From contig UQQF01000025.1 of NCBI GenBank assembly GCA_900543085.1, forward strand, positions 1-29,403: 29,403 bases of DNA, read 5' to 3'. The notes beneath the pieces were generated by a model. The model saw only the letters and a list, made by a program, of their open reading frames with translations. It was not told the DNA's origin and did not search any database. Below are positions 10,494-16,998 of the stretch, in pieces. Numbering within the stretch: position 1 is the first letter of the stretch; every line of letters starts with the position of its first letter. The position numbers were made by a program, and so were the translations under genes. The DNA comes from an uncultured Eubacteriales bacterium. Lineage in GTDB: Bacteria > Bacillota > Clostridia > Oscillospirales > Oscillospiraceae.

Positions 10494-11635
10494 AGTCTTT
10501 TCTCCTCCTTGGTGTTTGTTATGGCATCCCCCGCGGGGATATACATACTTGGAATATTTTTGCTGCGCCGCACCTTGCCGGCGCAGACGGGGCAGGAGCA
10601 GAAGGTGCCGCGGGCGCGGGTGAATATCACCGAGCGCCACACGTGGCCTTCCGAGCAGCGCCACCAGACCTTTTTGTGGCTGCCCGTCGTGACCATCTCC
10701 GGGGTCAGCGCCCCGTTCAGATCCTGCGCCCACTCGGCAGCGACCTTGGGCTGCTGCGAGGCGAGGTCGTTGAACCCGGGCATGACCTTGCGGCCCTTGC
10801 AATACGGGCATCCGCTGCCGCTGGAGCTCCGCGCAGAGATCATCGCCTGGTACTCATGCCCGGCCGGGCAGCGCCACCAGACGCGTCGGTTGCTGTACGG
10901 CGTCACGCTCTCGGGCGTGAGCGAGCCGTTCTTCTCGGGGTGCCACTGTGCCGCCAGCTCGGGCTTGACCGTGGCCAGGTCATTGTCGCCCGGCTGAACC
11001 CTCTTTCCGCTGCAATACGGGCATCCGGAGCCCTCGGTGCGCGCCGAGACGCGCGCGAGCCACTCGTGCCCCTTGCCGCAGCGCCACCATACCCGGCGGC
11101 TGGACCCGGGGAACACGTCCCTGGGCGTCAGCGGAGCGTTGCGCCCGACGTTCCACTCCGCCGCGAGCGCGGGATTGGCGGAGGCCAAATCGTTCTCGCC
11201 CGGGCTGAGCGAGCGATTTGCGCAAACCGGACAGCCTGTCCCGTCCGTGCGCGATTTCACCGACGCGCGCCAGCTGTGCCCCTTGGAGCACTTCCACCAG
11301 ACGTACCGGTGGCTGCTGGGCAGGACGGTGTCCGGGGAGAGAGGCAGGTTCTTCTCCTCATCCCACTCGCGTACAAGCTCCGGATACAGCGTGGATAGGT
11401 CGTTTTTCCCCGGCACGGGTAGGCGACCCGAGCAATATGGACAGCCTGTGTGCTCGCCGGTGCGGCTTGTCGCGCTGGCCTGATAGCTGTGAGCGCGCGC
11501 GCACCGCCACCAGAGCTTTTTCTTACTGCCATACGAGACCTGCTCCGGCGTCAGAGCGTTCTTCTCTCTGTCCCATTCGTCGAGCAGAGCCATCTCGCCG
11601 GACTCGAGGCAGTAGTCATATAACGATTTGCGCAT
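10490..11635 (-). CDS. Five-repeat treble-clef zinc-ribbon protein
   Basis: A 381-residue protein made almost wholly of five tandem units of about 70 residues. Each unit has the pattern E/Q-W, N...LTPE, WWRC..GH, then GCPYC and a PG.NDL linker. This resembles the family annotated as probable zinc-ribbon or treble-clef domain (DUF4379-like). Zinc ligands seen are Cys/His pairs at about 45/49, 116/120, 186/190, 256/260 and 327/331, plus CPxC pairs at 65, 135, 205, 276 and 348. Unit 1 has CARAH instead of CxxGH. No signal peptide is seen, so it is probably cytosolic, perhaps nucleic-acid binding. The start at 11635 is chosen for AAGGGGG at 11641-11647; an in-frame upstream extension would run through the recombination site. 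Its stop overlaps the SLH start (ATGA), so the two are co-transcribed and probably coupled. Its function is unknown. Confidence 0.85.
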   Translation of the reverse strand: MRKSLYDYCLESGEMALLDEWDREKNALTPEQVSYGSKKKLWWRCARAHSYQASATSRTGEHTGCPYCSGRLPVPGKNDLSTLYPELVREWDEEKNLPLSPDTVLPSSHRYVWWKCSKGHSWRASVKSRTDGTGCPVCANRSLSPGENDLASANPALAAEWNVGRNAPLTPRDVFPGSSRRVWWRCGKGHEWLARVSARTEGSGCPYCSGKRVQPGDNDLATVKPELAAQWHPEKNGSLTPESVTPYSNRRVWWRCPAGHEYQAMISARSSSGSGCPYCKGRKVMPGFNDLASQQPKVAAEWAQDLNGALTPEMVTTGSHKKVWWRCSEGHVWRSVIFTRARGTFCSCPVCAGKVRRSKNIPSMYIPAGDAITNTKEEKRL

Positions 11636-11654
11636 GGCATCCCCCTTCCGCGAC

Positions 11655-11676
11655 GGACACAATCCGTCTTGTGTCC
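11655..11676 (+). repeat. Left recombination site (inverted repeat L) of the putative invertible segment
   Basis: The 22 bp are two inverted 8-bp arms, GGACACAA and TTGTGTCC, around the 6-bp centre TCCGTC (11663-11668). That is the form of a tyrosine-recombinase core site. A near-copy (19 of 22 positions) lies in opposite orientation at 11885-11906 with the same centre. The site sits 20 bases upstream of the zinc-protein start codon and would be in its 5' leader. A degenerate relative, GGACA and TGTCC spaced by 13 bases, is at 11685-11707. Confidence 0.75.
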
Positions 11677-11720
11677 CTGAAATTGGACACTGAGCCAGCA
11701 CATGTCCTTACTAGCTTCCA

Positions 11721-11749
11721 ATTTTATCATTATCAGCCACCTAAATCAA
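11721..11749 (-). promoter_or_regulatory. Promoter inside the invertible segment, facing the zinc-protein/SLH operon
   Basis: On the reverse strand, TTGATT (11749-11744) and TAAAAT (11726-11721) are separated by exactly 17 bases. The predicted start is about 11714, giving a leader of about 80 bases that runs through the left recombination site. No other promoter of this quality was seen between the recombinase gene and the operon. Confidence 0.68.
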
Positions 11750-11840
11750 GTCCCAGCTTCAAAAAATAACAGGCTAATTACGACCGATCTGTAGGATTCG
11801 TGACCGGTCGTGCCTAAGTGCGCTTATTTATACCCCGGAA

Positions 11841-11869
11841 GGCCGTTCCATGGAGCGGCCTTTCTTTTA
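11841..11869 (+). terminator. Terminator inside the invertible segment, facing right
   Basis: GGCCG and CGGCC close a hairpin whose inner part TCCATGGA is self-complementary, with a T-G pair between the two halves. TTTCTTTTATT follows on the forward strand. In the present orientation it stops rightward transcription before the recombinase gene. After inversion it would face left and would block read-through into the zinc-protein/SLH operon. Confidence 0.7.
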
Positions 11870-11884
11870 TTACAGAAGCTAGAA

Positions 11885-11906
11885 AGACATAAGACGGATT
11901 ATGTCC
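11885..11906 (-). repeat. Right recombination site (inverted repeat R) of the putative invertible segment
   Basis: Read on the reverse strand this is GGACATAA, the centre TCCGTC, then TTATGTCT. It matches the left site at 19 of 22 positions, and the crossover centre is identical. The two sites are head-to-head, so recombination between them would invert rather than delete the intervening DNA. It lies 12 bases past the stop codon of the recombinase gene. Confidence 0.75.
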
Positions 11907-11918
11907 TTCTTGTTTTTT

Positions 11919-12764
11919 CTAGGAAATCAGCCGCAGACGTTCCAACATGGCGCGGTGCTCCGCGCCGGTGGAGATGAGGTATATGCGTGTGGTCTCGAGC
12001 GAGCTGTGCCCCAGAACATCCGCCAGCTTCACCACGTCACGGCACTCACTGTAGAACGCGCGCGCAAACAGGTGGCGCAGGTTGTGGGGATAGACCTTGG
12101 ACGGCTCGACCCCGGCACGCAGGCTCAGCGCCTTCATGTGCGCCCAAATCTGCTTGCGCGAGAGGCTCCTGCCGCTGTCGGACAGAAAGATCTCGCCGCC
12201 GCGTATGCCCTGCCGGGAAGCGTAGCGCAGCAGCTTCGAGCGCAGGCGCGAGGGCACCATGATGATGCGTATCTTGCCCTTGAGCGATATGCGGGCGGTT
12301 CCCACCCTCACTCGTTCGAGCGTGATGAACTTCAGCTCGCTGACACGTATGCCCGTGGCGCATATCGTCTCCATGACCAGCGCCATGCGCTCGTCCTTTT
12401 CGTCCCTGGCCGCGCGGACAAGGCGGCCGTACTCCTCGCGGGTGAGCTCGCGGCGCTCGTCGCGGAACAGCTGACGCTGCCTGCGCACCGGGCGCAGGCG
12501 GCAGTCCGGCCTGCCCAGATACGACAGTAGCCCGTTTACGGCGGCGATTTTACAGTTGATGGTGGACGCGGCAAGCAGACCCTCGGTGAGCGTATTTTTC
12601 CAATCTGCCGCAGCTTGATGTGTCAGCTCGCGCCGGTCAAGCCATATCGCAAATTCGCGCGCATAGCGTATATAGCTCTCGAGCGTGGAAACTGAGCGTT
12701 CCGCGGCTCTGAGGGCTTCGCGATAGCCGCTGAGGTGTTCGCCTGTGATGGTTCGGTCTGACAT
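11919..12764 (-). CDS. Tyrosine site-specific recombinase (probable DNA invertase)
   Basis: A 281-residue phage-integrase-family recombinase. A SAM-like core-binding domain covers about residues 10-90. The catalytic domain is complete: Arg140 in ATGIRVSEL, a lysine at 162 or 164 in the beta-hairpin, His227 and Arg230 in PHNLRH, His253 in LGHSS, and the nucleophile Tyr262 in TTRIYLIS. It has no long N-terminal arm-binding domain, so it resembles XerC/D-like and phase-variation recombinases more than lambda-type integrases. The start at 12764 is chosen for GAGGAGG just upstream. No phage or transposon genes flank it. Its gene ends 12 bases from the right site of the putative invertible segment, which makes that segment its likely target. 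A Xer-like or relic integrase role is the alternative. Confidence 0.9.
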   Translation of the reverse strand: MSDRTITGEHLSGYREALRAAERSVSTLESYIRYAREFAIWLDRRELTHQAAADWKNTLTEGLLAASTINCKIAAVNGLLSYLGRPDCRLRPVRRQRQLFRDERRELTREEYGRLVRAARDEKDERMALVMETICATGIRVSELKFITLERVRVGTARISLKGKIRIIMVPSRLRSKLLRYASRQGIRGGEIFLSDSGRSLSRKQIWAHMKALSLRAGVEPSKVYPHNLRHLFARAFYSECRDVVKLADVLGHSSLETTRIYLISTGAEHRAMLERLRLIS

Positions 12765-12821
12765 GGCTGTGCCTCCTCGTGTTAATATAAATGTATAAGC
12801 GCCCTGCGCGCATGAATCGAA

Positions 12822-12853
12822 CAAAACAGCCCCGGCGAAGGATCGCCGGGGCT
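12822..12853 (-). terminator. Terminator of the acetyltransferase/zinc-ribbon operon
   Basis: On the reverse strand AGCCCCGGCG, a 6-base loop and CGCCGGGGCT form a perfect 10-bp stem followed by GTTTTGTT. It lies about 55 bases after the small zinc-ribbon stop and isolates the recombinase gene from upstream transcription. The recombinase gene therefore probably has its own promoter in 12765-12825, but no convincing -35/-10 pair was found there. Confidence 0.88.
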
Positions 12854-12906
12854 GACTCACATATTTGCCGCCGGAGCCGGAGGGTTCGTCCGGCTCGCGC
12901 ACTGGA

Positions 12907-13104
12907 CTATTTGAGCTTGCTTACGTCGTCCAGGTATATGGACACCTCGCCGCACTCGGGGCAAATCGCGACCCGTGGCTGGCCTATCCTGCCGCCGAAC
13001 AGCTTGCCGGCGTCGGAGGACAGGACGATGCCGTACCCGGCGCCCTCGACCTTTATGGCGCAGTCCTCGCGCATTTCGGCGCCGCAGCGTATACACTTTC
13101 TCAT
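12907..13104 (-). CDS. Small zinc-ribbon protein
   Basis: A 65-residue protein with CIRCGAEM near the N-terminus (Cys4, Cys7) and CPECGEVSIY near the C-terminus (Cys48, Cys51), a four-cysteine zinc ribbon. It resembles small zinc-ribbon proteins of unknown role annotated in Clostridia, often with a nucleic-acid-binding suggestion. The ATG at 13104 has GGGAGG upstream at good spacing. It starts five bases after the acetyltransferase stop, so the two are co-transcribed. Function unknown. Confidence 0.8.
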   Translation of the reverse strand: MRKCIRCGAEMREDCAIKVEGAGYGIVLSSDAGKLFGGRIGQPRVAICPECGEVSIYLDDVSKLK

Positions 13105-13109
13105 GTCGT

Positions 13110-13751
13110 TTAACCTCCCAGAGAGTTTATAAGAGCCTGCACCTCGTTGAAAAAACGCGACAGGTGGAAGCCGTCGGCGACGGCGTGGTGTATGTTCATG
13201 GTCAGGGGCATGCTCAGCCCGCCCCTGCCGTCGGGCGAGTATCTGCCCCAGGTGACGACCGGTGCGAGAAATTTGCCCTCGTCGAAGACGTGCATGTCGA
13301 CGTGCCGGTAGCTGACCCAGGGCAGGCAGGACACATCGAAAAAGTTGGGCGGCTGATCGGGCGCGATGCCCCGCAGCGCGCGGTTGGCTTCGGCGTCGCG
13401 CAGATAACGTCCGTGGAAGTCGAAAAGGTCGTCCGAGTAGGCGGTGACCAGCTTTGTAAAGCTCTCGTCCTCCCGGTGGAAGTCCGCGTAGCTCGGGGAG
13501 ACGGACTCCCAGCGGACCAGGTTGCCGCCGGCGTCCCAGCCGTATTTGAACTCGTCGCGGCTGTTCACGACCTTGGACACGACCCATATCATGGACGGGT
13601 AGAACCTCAGGCCGTGCGCCTTCGCGTACTTGACCAGGGGCGCGACGTCCACGTCCACGGTCAGGCTCATTACTATGCGCATTTTGTCCATGTAGAACCG
13701 GAAAAGCCCGCCCCGGCTCCATGCGTCTATATCTATGATTTCGCAGTTCAT
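13110..13751 (-). CDS. Type A chloramphenicol acetyltransferase-family protein
   Basis: A 213-residue trimeric-type acetyl-CoA-dependent O-acetyltransferase, the normal length for CatA proteins. The active-site HHAVADG has the catalytic His189 and the structural Asp193, and the oxyanion serine is Ser141 in VSCLPW. The residue before IHH is Asn rather than the Gln of the common signature, so this is divergent from the clinical enzymes. Known members acetylate chloramphenicol, but chromosomal homologues can have other or weak activity, so resistance should not be assumed. The start at 13751 has AAGGAG at ideal spacing. It has its own strong promoter (13915-13943), a leader of about 155 bases with two hairpins, and a downstream zinc-ribbon gene. 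Confidence 0.87.
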   Translation of the reverse strand: MNCEIIDIDAWSRGGLFRFYMDKMRIVMSLTVDVDVAPLVKYAKAHGLRFYPSMIWVVSKVVNSRDEFKYGWDAGGNLVRWESVSPSYADFHREDESFTKLVTAYSDDLFDFHGRYLRDAEANRALRGIAPDQPPNFFDVSCLPWVSYRHVDMHVFDEGKFLAPVVTWGRYSPDGRGGLSMPLTMNIHHAVADGFHLSRFFNEVQALINSLGG

Positions 13752-13830
13752 ATCTGTTCTCCTTTGCATCTGTTTTTCGGAATGCAAGGCAGAGCGGACA
13801 GAACCTATGATCCGTTTACGCTCCATCCAG

Positions 13831-13869
13831 TCAAGCCCTGCATGGAGCGTGGACAAGGCCGCGCTTCAC
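13831..13869 (-). promoter_or_regulatory. Possible leader peptide and hairpins upstream of the acetyltransferase
   Basis: A 12-codon frame starts at GTG (13869) behind AAGGGGTGG and ends at TGA (13831). Its 3' part lies in one arm of a perfect 9-bp stem, ACGCTCCAT (13818-13826) with ATGGAGCGT (13842-13850). A second hairpin pairs TTGCAT with ATGCAA, which touches the acetyltransferase ribosome binding site. The layout recalls translational attenuation of inducible cat genes, but here the first hairpin does not cover the ribosome binding site, so the call is tentative. Confidence 0.35.
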
Positions 13870-13914
13870 ATATACCACCCCTTTCGGCTTACTGCGGCAG
13901 AGCCGCCGGTGAAC

Positions 13915-13943
13915 ATTATACGTGTTATGCGCGCGGTTTTCAA
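13915..13943 (-). promoter_or_regulatory. Promoter of the acetyltransferase/zinc-ribbon operon
   Basis: On the reverse strand TTGAAA (13943-13938) and a perfect TATAAT (13920-13915) are separated by 17 bases. Transcription would start at about 13908, leaving a leader of about 155 bases before the acetyltransferase start. Confidence 0.75.
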
Positions 13944-13961
13944 CTTTTCCCGTCCGCGCAA

Positions 13962-13995
13962 AAACAAAGGGAGGCTCCGCAGCGCGGAGCCTCCC
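13962..13995 (-). terminator. Terminator of the ktrBA operon
   Basis: On the reverse strand a perfect 12-bp stem, GGGAGGCTCCGC with its complement, closes a 3-base loop and is followed by TTTGTTTTTG. It lies 12 bases after the ktrA stop. Confidence 0.92.
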
Positions 13996-14007
13996 GTATT
14001 TGCGGCC

Positions 14008-14685
14008 TTAGCCGTTATTCTGCATTTCACGCTCGAAGTGGTCTATCTTGTCCTCCTTGCCGATAACGGCGACGATGTCGCCCTCACGGAAGACGTACTG
14101 CGGCGGGAACTCGACGTCGGTCTGGTGGTCGCGCTCGACGGCGATGACGTTTATGCCGTAGGCGTTGCGTATGTTCAGCTCCAGTATGCTGTGCCCTACC
14201 ATGGCTCCGCCCACCGCGATGCGCCTGACCTCCACGTTGTCGTCCAGGGAGATGTAGTCGATGAGGCTGCCGGAGATAAGCCGCTTGCCTATACGCACGG
14301 CCATGTCCGACTCGGGATACACGACCATGGCTCCCAGCTGTTTGAGCACCTCGCCGTGCTCCTGGCTGTTGGCCTTGGATATGACGTTGGGTATGCCCAT
14401 CCTTATGACCAGCATGGTGGTGAGTATGCTCACGTCCAGGGCTTCGCCGATGCAGATGGTGACGGTGCCGCAGTTCTGGATGCCGGTCTCCTCAAGGGTT
14501 TCCTGATTCAGATTGTCCACGACAAAGGCGAAGTCCGTGTACTTCCGCACGGCCTTGACCCTCTGCTCGTCCTTGTCTATGGCGATGACCTCTTTGCCGG
14601 CCTCGGCAAGAGTCTTGACCAGTGCCGAGCCGAAGCGACCCAGACCTATGACACCGAAAGAAATATCCGAATTCTTCTTTTTCAT
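14008..14685 (-). CDS. ktrA: Potassium uptake regulatory subunit KtrA/TrkA (RCK protein)
   Basis: A 225-residue cytosolic gating ring subunit that binds nucleotide and opens the KtrB channel. The N-terminal RCK_N Rossmann domain has GVIGLGRFG at residues 11-19 and the acidic ribose-binding residue Asp37 in AID. The C-terminal RCK_C (TrkA-C) domain occupies about residues 139-222, the part that binds cyclic di-AMP in some Gram-positive KtrA proteins. It starts six bases after the ktrB stop, so the two form an operon. Length and domain order are normal. Confidence 0.93.
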   Translation of the reverse strand: MKKKNSDISFGVIGLGRFGSALVKTLAEAGKEVIAIDKDEQRVKAVRKYTDFAFVVDNLNQETLEETGIQNCGTVTICIGEALDVSILTTMLVIRMGIPNVISKANSQEHGEVLKQLGAMVVYPESDMAVRIGKRLISGSLIDYISLDDNVEVRRIAVGGAMVGHSILELNIRNAYGINVIAVERDHQTDVEFPPQYVFREGDIVAVIGKEDKIDHFEREMQNNG

Positions 14686-14691
14686 AGAAAC

Positions 14692-15996
14692 CTACCCTAT
14701 CGTAATGGATTCTTGAGTGTAGCGAATATTGGGTTCAGCGCGGTTTATCCAGATGGACACCAGAGTGAAGGCTCCCAGGCGCCCGACGTACATCGTGAGT
14801 ATGAGCACCACCTTGCTGGCGACCGTCAGGCCGGGGGTTATGCCCGTAGAGAGCCCCACGGTGCCGAAGGCGGAGACCTCCTCGAACAGGAGGCGTATGA
14901 AGTCTGTATCGGGCTCCAGGATGCAGAGCAGGAACGTTCCGGCGCATACGACGAGCATACTGAGAAGCGCCACGACGGCGGACTTGCTCAGCGTCTCCTC
15001 GGGCAGCGTGCGGTGGAACGCGCCGGGACGGCGCTTGGTGAAGATCGCCCACACCTCCTGCATCAGCGCAAAGAAGGTGGTCGTCTTGATGCCGCCGCCG
15101 GTGGAGCCGGGGGAGGCGCCGATGAACATGAGCAGGATGAGGACAAACAGCCCTGCGTTGGTCAGCTCGCCCATGGAGTACGTGGAGAAGCCGGCGGTAC
15201 GCGCCGACACGCTGTGGAAGAATGCTCCCAGCCAGCTCATGTCCTCGGTGGCCTTGAGCAGCAGCGTGCCTATTATAAGCAGCGCCGCCGTGGTCGAGAT
15301 GACGACCTTGGAGTGGAGGGTGAGCTTGCGGAAGGAGCGCGCGCGCACCACGTCAAGTATGACGAGGAAGCCGATGCCGCCGAAGATTATGAGCGCGCAG
15401 GTGGTGAGGTTCAGCAGTATGTCGCTCTGATACGGTATCAGGTTCTGCATACCGCCGAGTATGTCGAAGCCGGAGTTGTTGAACGCGGCGACCGAGTGGA
15501 ATATGCTCGTCCAGATCGCGCGCGGCAGGGGGTAGTCCTGGGAAAAGGAGATAAAGCTCAATATCGCGCCCGCGCCTTCAAAGCACAGCGTGACGAGCAG
15601 CACCCACTTGACCAGCTTGACCATGCCCTGGAACGTGTCCACGTTCAGAGCCTCCTTGACCAGCAGACGCCCGTGGAAGCTCACGCGCTTTCCCGCGGCG
15701 AGCACCAGACCCACGCCGACCGAGCTGACACCCAGGCCGCCTATCTGTATCAGCGCCGCGAGCACCACTTGACCGAAGACGGTGAAGTTGTCAAAGGCGT
15801 CGATGGCAATCAGACCCGTGACGCACACCGCGCTGGTGGACGTGAACAGCGCGTCGATGTAGTGGACCTTGACGCCGGGGCGCACGGAAACGGGGAGTAT
15901 CAGCAGAACGGAGCCGATCAGTATGACCGCTGCGAAGCCCATGGCTATCAGCCGCCCGGGCGGCTGACGCTTGAAGAACAGTGCGATAGATTTCAT
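14692..15996 (-). CDS. ktrB: Potassium uptake transmembrane subunit KtrB/TrkH
   Basis: A 434-residue membrane protein of the TrkH/KtrB superfamily that carries potassium across the membrane. Four pore-loop repeats, each with the selectivity-filter glycine, can be seen: TSTSAVCVTGL, HSVAAFNNSGF, HSVSARTAGF and EEVSAFGTVGL. A glycine-rich intramembrane loop (GASPGSTGGGIKT) lies in the third repeat, where the KtrB gate is found. The start is uncertain: a GTG at 16074 would add 26 basic residues, but the family alignment begins near MKSIALFFKRQPPGRL, so 15996 is preferred despite a weak ribosome binding site. It is expressed with ktrA from the promoter at 16133-16161. Confidence 0.9.
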   Translation of the reverse strand: MKSIALFFKRQPPGRLIAMGFAAVILIGSVLLILPVSVRPGVKVHYIDALFTSTSAVCVTGLIAIDAFDNFTVFGQVVLAALIQIGGLGVSSVGVGLVLAAGKRVSFHGRLLVKEALNVDTFQGMVKLVKWVLLVTLCFEGAGAILSFISFSQDYPLPRAIWTSIFHSVAAFNNSGFDILGGMQNLIPYQSDILLNLTTCALIIFGGIGFLVILDVVRARSFRKLTLHSKVVISTTAALLIIGTLLLKATEDMSWLGAFFHSVSARTAGFSTYSMGELTNAGLFVLILLMFIGASPGSTGGGIKTTTFFALMQEVWAIFTKRRPGAFHRTLPEETLSKSAVVALLSMLVVCAGTFLLCILEPDTDFIRLLFEEVSAFGTVGLSTGITPGLTVASKVVLILTMYVGRLGAFTLVSIWINRAEPNIRYTQESITIG

Positions 15997-16132
15997 GTCT
16001 GTTGTTTGGACGCTTGACCTGCGTCCCGCCCTCCGCTTTTTGCCGGCGAAGGCAGACCGGCCGGCAAGGAGCACGTTGACTTCTTGCTCTGCCGCCGGCG
16101 CCGTGGCCGCAAGATTTAGAATAAGCGCCCTT

Positions 16133-16161
16133 AATATAGCATCAGCGTCATGCTATGTCAA
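16133..16161 (-). promoter_or_regulatory. ktrBA promoter
   Basis: On the reverse strand a perfect TTGACA (16161-16156) and TATATT (16138-16133) are separated by 17 bases. The start would be near 16126, leaving a leader of about 130 bases before the preferred ktrB start. I saw no riboswitch fold (for example ydaO/yuaA) in that leader. Confidence 0.82.
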
Positions 16162-16238
16162 TACGCCCGTGCGGAGGCTTTTAAAAAAATGTACGCGGCT
16201 GACATTTGCGGGGAAAAATATGTTTTTTGTGGCTGAAG

Positions 16239-16766
16239 TCAGTCCTCAGACATACCTTCCGTCACGTCCAGTATTATGCCTGCCATCTGCTCCGGCGTCT
16301 CCTTGTACCCGCGCATTATCCAGGCGCTGACCAGGCCGTAGAGGGCGTAGGCGATGCCGTAGTTCCTGTAGTACATGCCCACGTCGTCCTCCTGCGGCTC
16401 GTGCATCATTATTTGAATGTAGGCCTCAAGTATGACGTTCTGGTGCCCGGCGGCGTAGAGCATGTCGCTGACGTCGCGTATCGACAGGCAGAACTCGAAG
16501 AACATCTGCGTCGAGGAGTATATGTCGTCCCTCACCCCGTCAAAATGGTGCTGCTGGGAAAAGGCGTTCCACATACAGCGGAGCTTGAAGGACAGCACCT
16601 CGTCCTTGTTCTTGAAGTAGCGGAAATAGGTGGAGCGACCGACGTCCGCCTTCGCCGTCATCTCCTCAATGCTTATTTTTTCGATGGGCTTCTCCCGCAT
16701 GAGCTCGAGCAGCGCCGTGCCCATGCACTCCTTCAGGTATTCGGTCGTGGCCGTTGACCTTCTCAT
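16239..16766 (-). CDS. TetR family transcriptional regulator
   Basis: A 175-residue one-domain-plus-ligand-pocket repressor. The TetR helix-turn-helix lies at about residues 8-55, with ISIEEMTAKADVGRSTYFRYFKNKDE as its recognisable core. The rest is a variable helical ligand domain. The start at 16766 follows a GAGG-type ribosome binding site. It is divergent from plsY and the glycolipid glycosyltransferase, and the shared intergenic region carries overlapping promoters and an imperfect palindrome. It therefore probably represses itself and may control membrane-lipid synthesis. The ligand is unknown. Confidence 0.88.
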   Translation of the reverse strand: MRRSTATTEYLKECMGTALLELMREKPIEKISIEEMTAKADVGRSTYFRYFKNKDEVLSFKLRCMWNAFSQQHHFDGVRDDIYSSTQMFFEFCLSIRDVSDMLYAAGHQNVILEAYIQIMMHEPQEDDVGMYYRNYGIAYALYGLVSAWIMRGYKETPEQMAGIILDVTEGMSED

Positions 16767-16849
16767 TGTGCATCGCCTCTCTGATACGAATTGTAGGTAT
16801 AGTCTCTTTGAAACTGCTTGCGGCCTTCGTCCCACTTTTGCTCGGGGAC

Positions 16850-16877
16850 TTGATTTTAAATAAAGTTATGGTATGAT
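16850..16877 (+). promoter_or_regulatory. Probable plsY promoter
   Basis: TTGATT (16850-16855) and TATGAT (16872-16877) are separated by 16 bases on the forward strand. The leader would be about 115 bases and contain a hairpin (GCCCGCAG at 16944-16951 with CTGCGGGC at 16955-16962) that lacks a uridine tract. Confidence 0.5.
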
Positions 16878-16892
16878 AATGCCAATGATACG
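16871..16892. promoter_or_regulatory. Candidate TetR operator between divergent genes
   Basis: An imperfect palindrome runs from GTATGATA to AATGATAC around ATGCC. It overlaps the -10 box of the forward promoter and lies just downstream of the start of the tetR promoter, so one bound repressor could block both. Related TGATA/TATCA words recur at 16905-16915 and 16937-16943. Confidence 0.4.
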
Positions 16893-16904
16893 AGAGTTTC
16901 TTTT

Positions 16905-16933
16905 ATACTATCATTTATTTTGCCGCCTGTCAA
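16905..16933 (-). promoter_or_regulatory. tetR promoter
   Basis: On the reverse strand a perfect TTGACA (16933-16928) and TAGTAT (16910-16905) are separated by 17 bases. The start would be near 16898, beside the candidate operator. Confidence 0.75.
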
Positions 16934-16998
16934 CTTGTATCATGCCCGCAGCGGCTGCGGGCGGCGCAGCTGCGAAGACTTGAGAAAGGAAAGATAAA

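Larger units (their letters stand above)
11669..11892. mobile_element. Putative invertible promoter segment (phase switch)
   Basis: About 224 bp lie between the two crossover centres of the head-to-head sites at 11655-11676 and 11885-11906. The segment holds a sigma-A promoter pointing left into the zinc-protein/SLH operon and a terminator pointing right. It also has an inverted repeat, CGACCG (11781-11786) with CGGTCG (11805-11810), that could bind a regulator. A complete tyrosine recombinase gene ends 12 bases beyond the right site. As drawn the orientation is ON for the operon. Inversion is inferred from structure only; both orientations would have to be seen in reads to prove it. Confidence 0.72.

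Noticed and set aside
10494..10811. N-terminal extension of the SLH protein by 106 residues
   Set aside because: The extension is a shadow of the zinc-repeat gene in another frame. The signal peptide and ribosome binding site both place the start at 10493.
11919..12764. Reading the recombinase as a prophage or integrative-element integrase
   Set aside because: No phage, conjugation or excisionase genes are nearby, no tRNA attachment site is seen, and the protein lacks an arm-binding domain. The adjacent head-to-head sites fit an invertase better.
13735..16017. A 760-codon forward frame over ktrA and ktrB
   Set aside because: Antisense shadow of the ktr genes, whose pore-loop and RCK motifs are unmistakable on the reverse strand.
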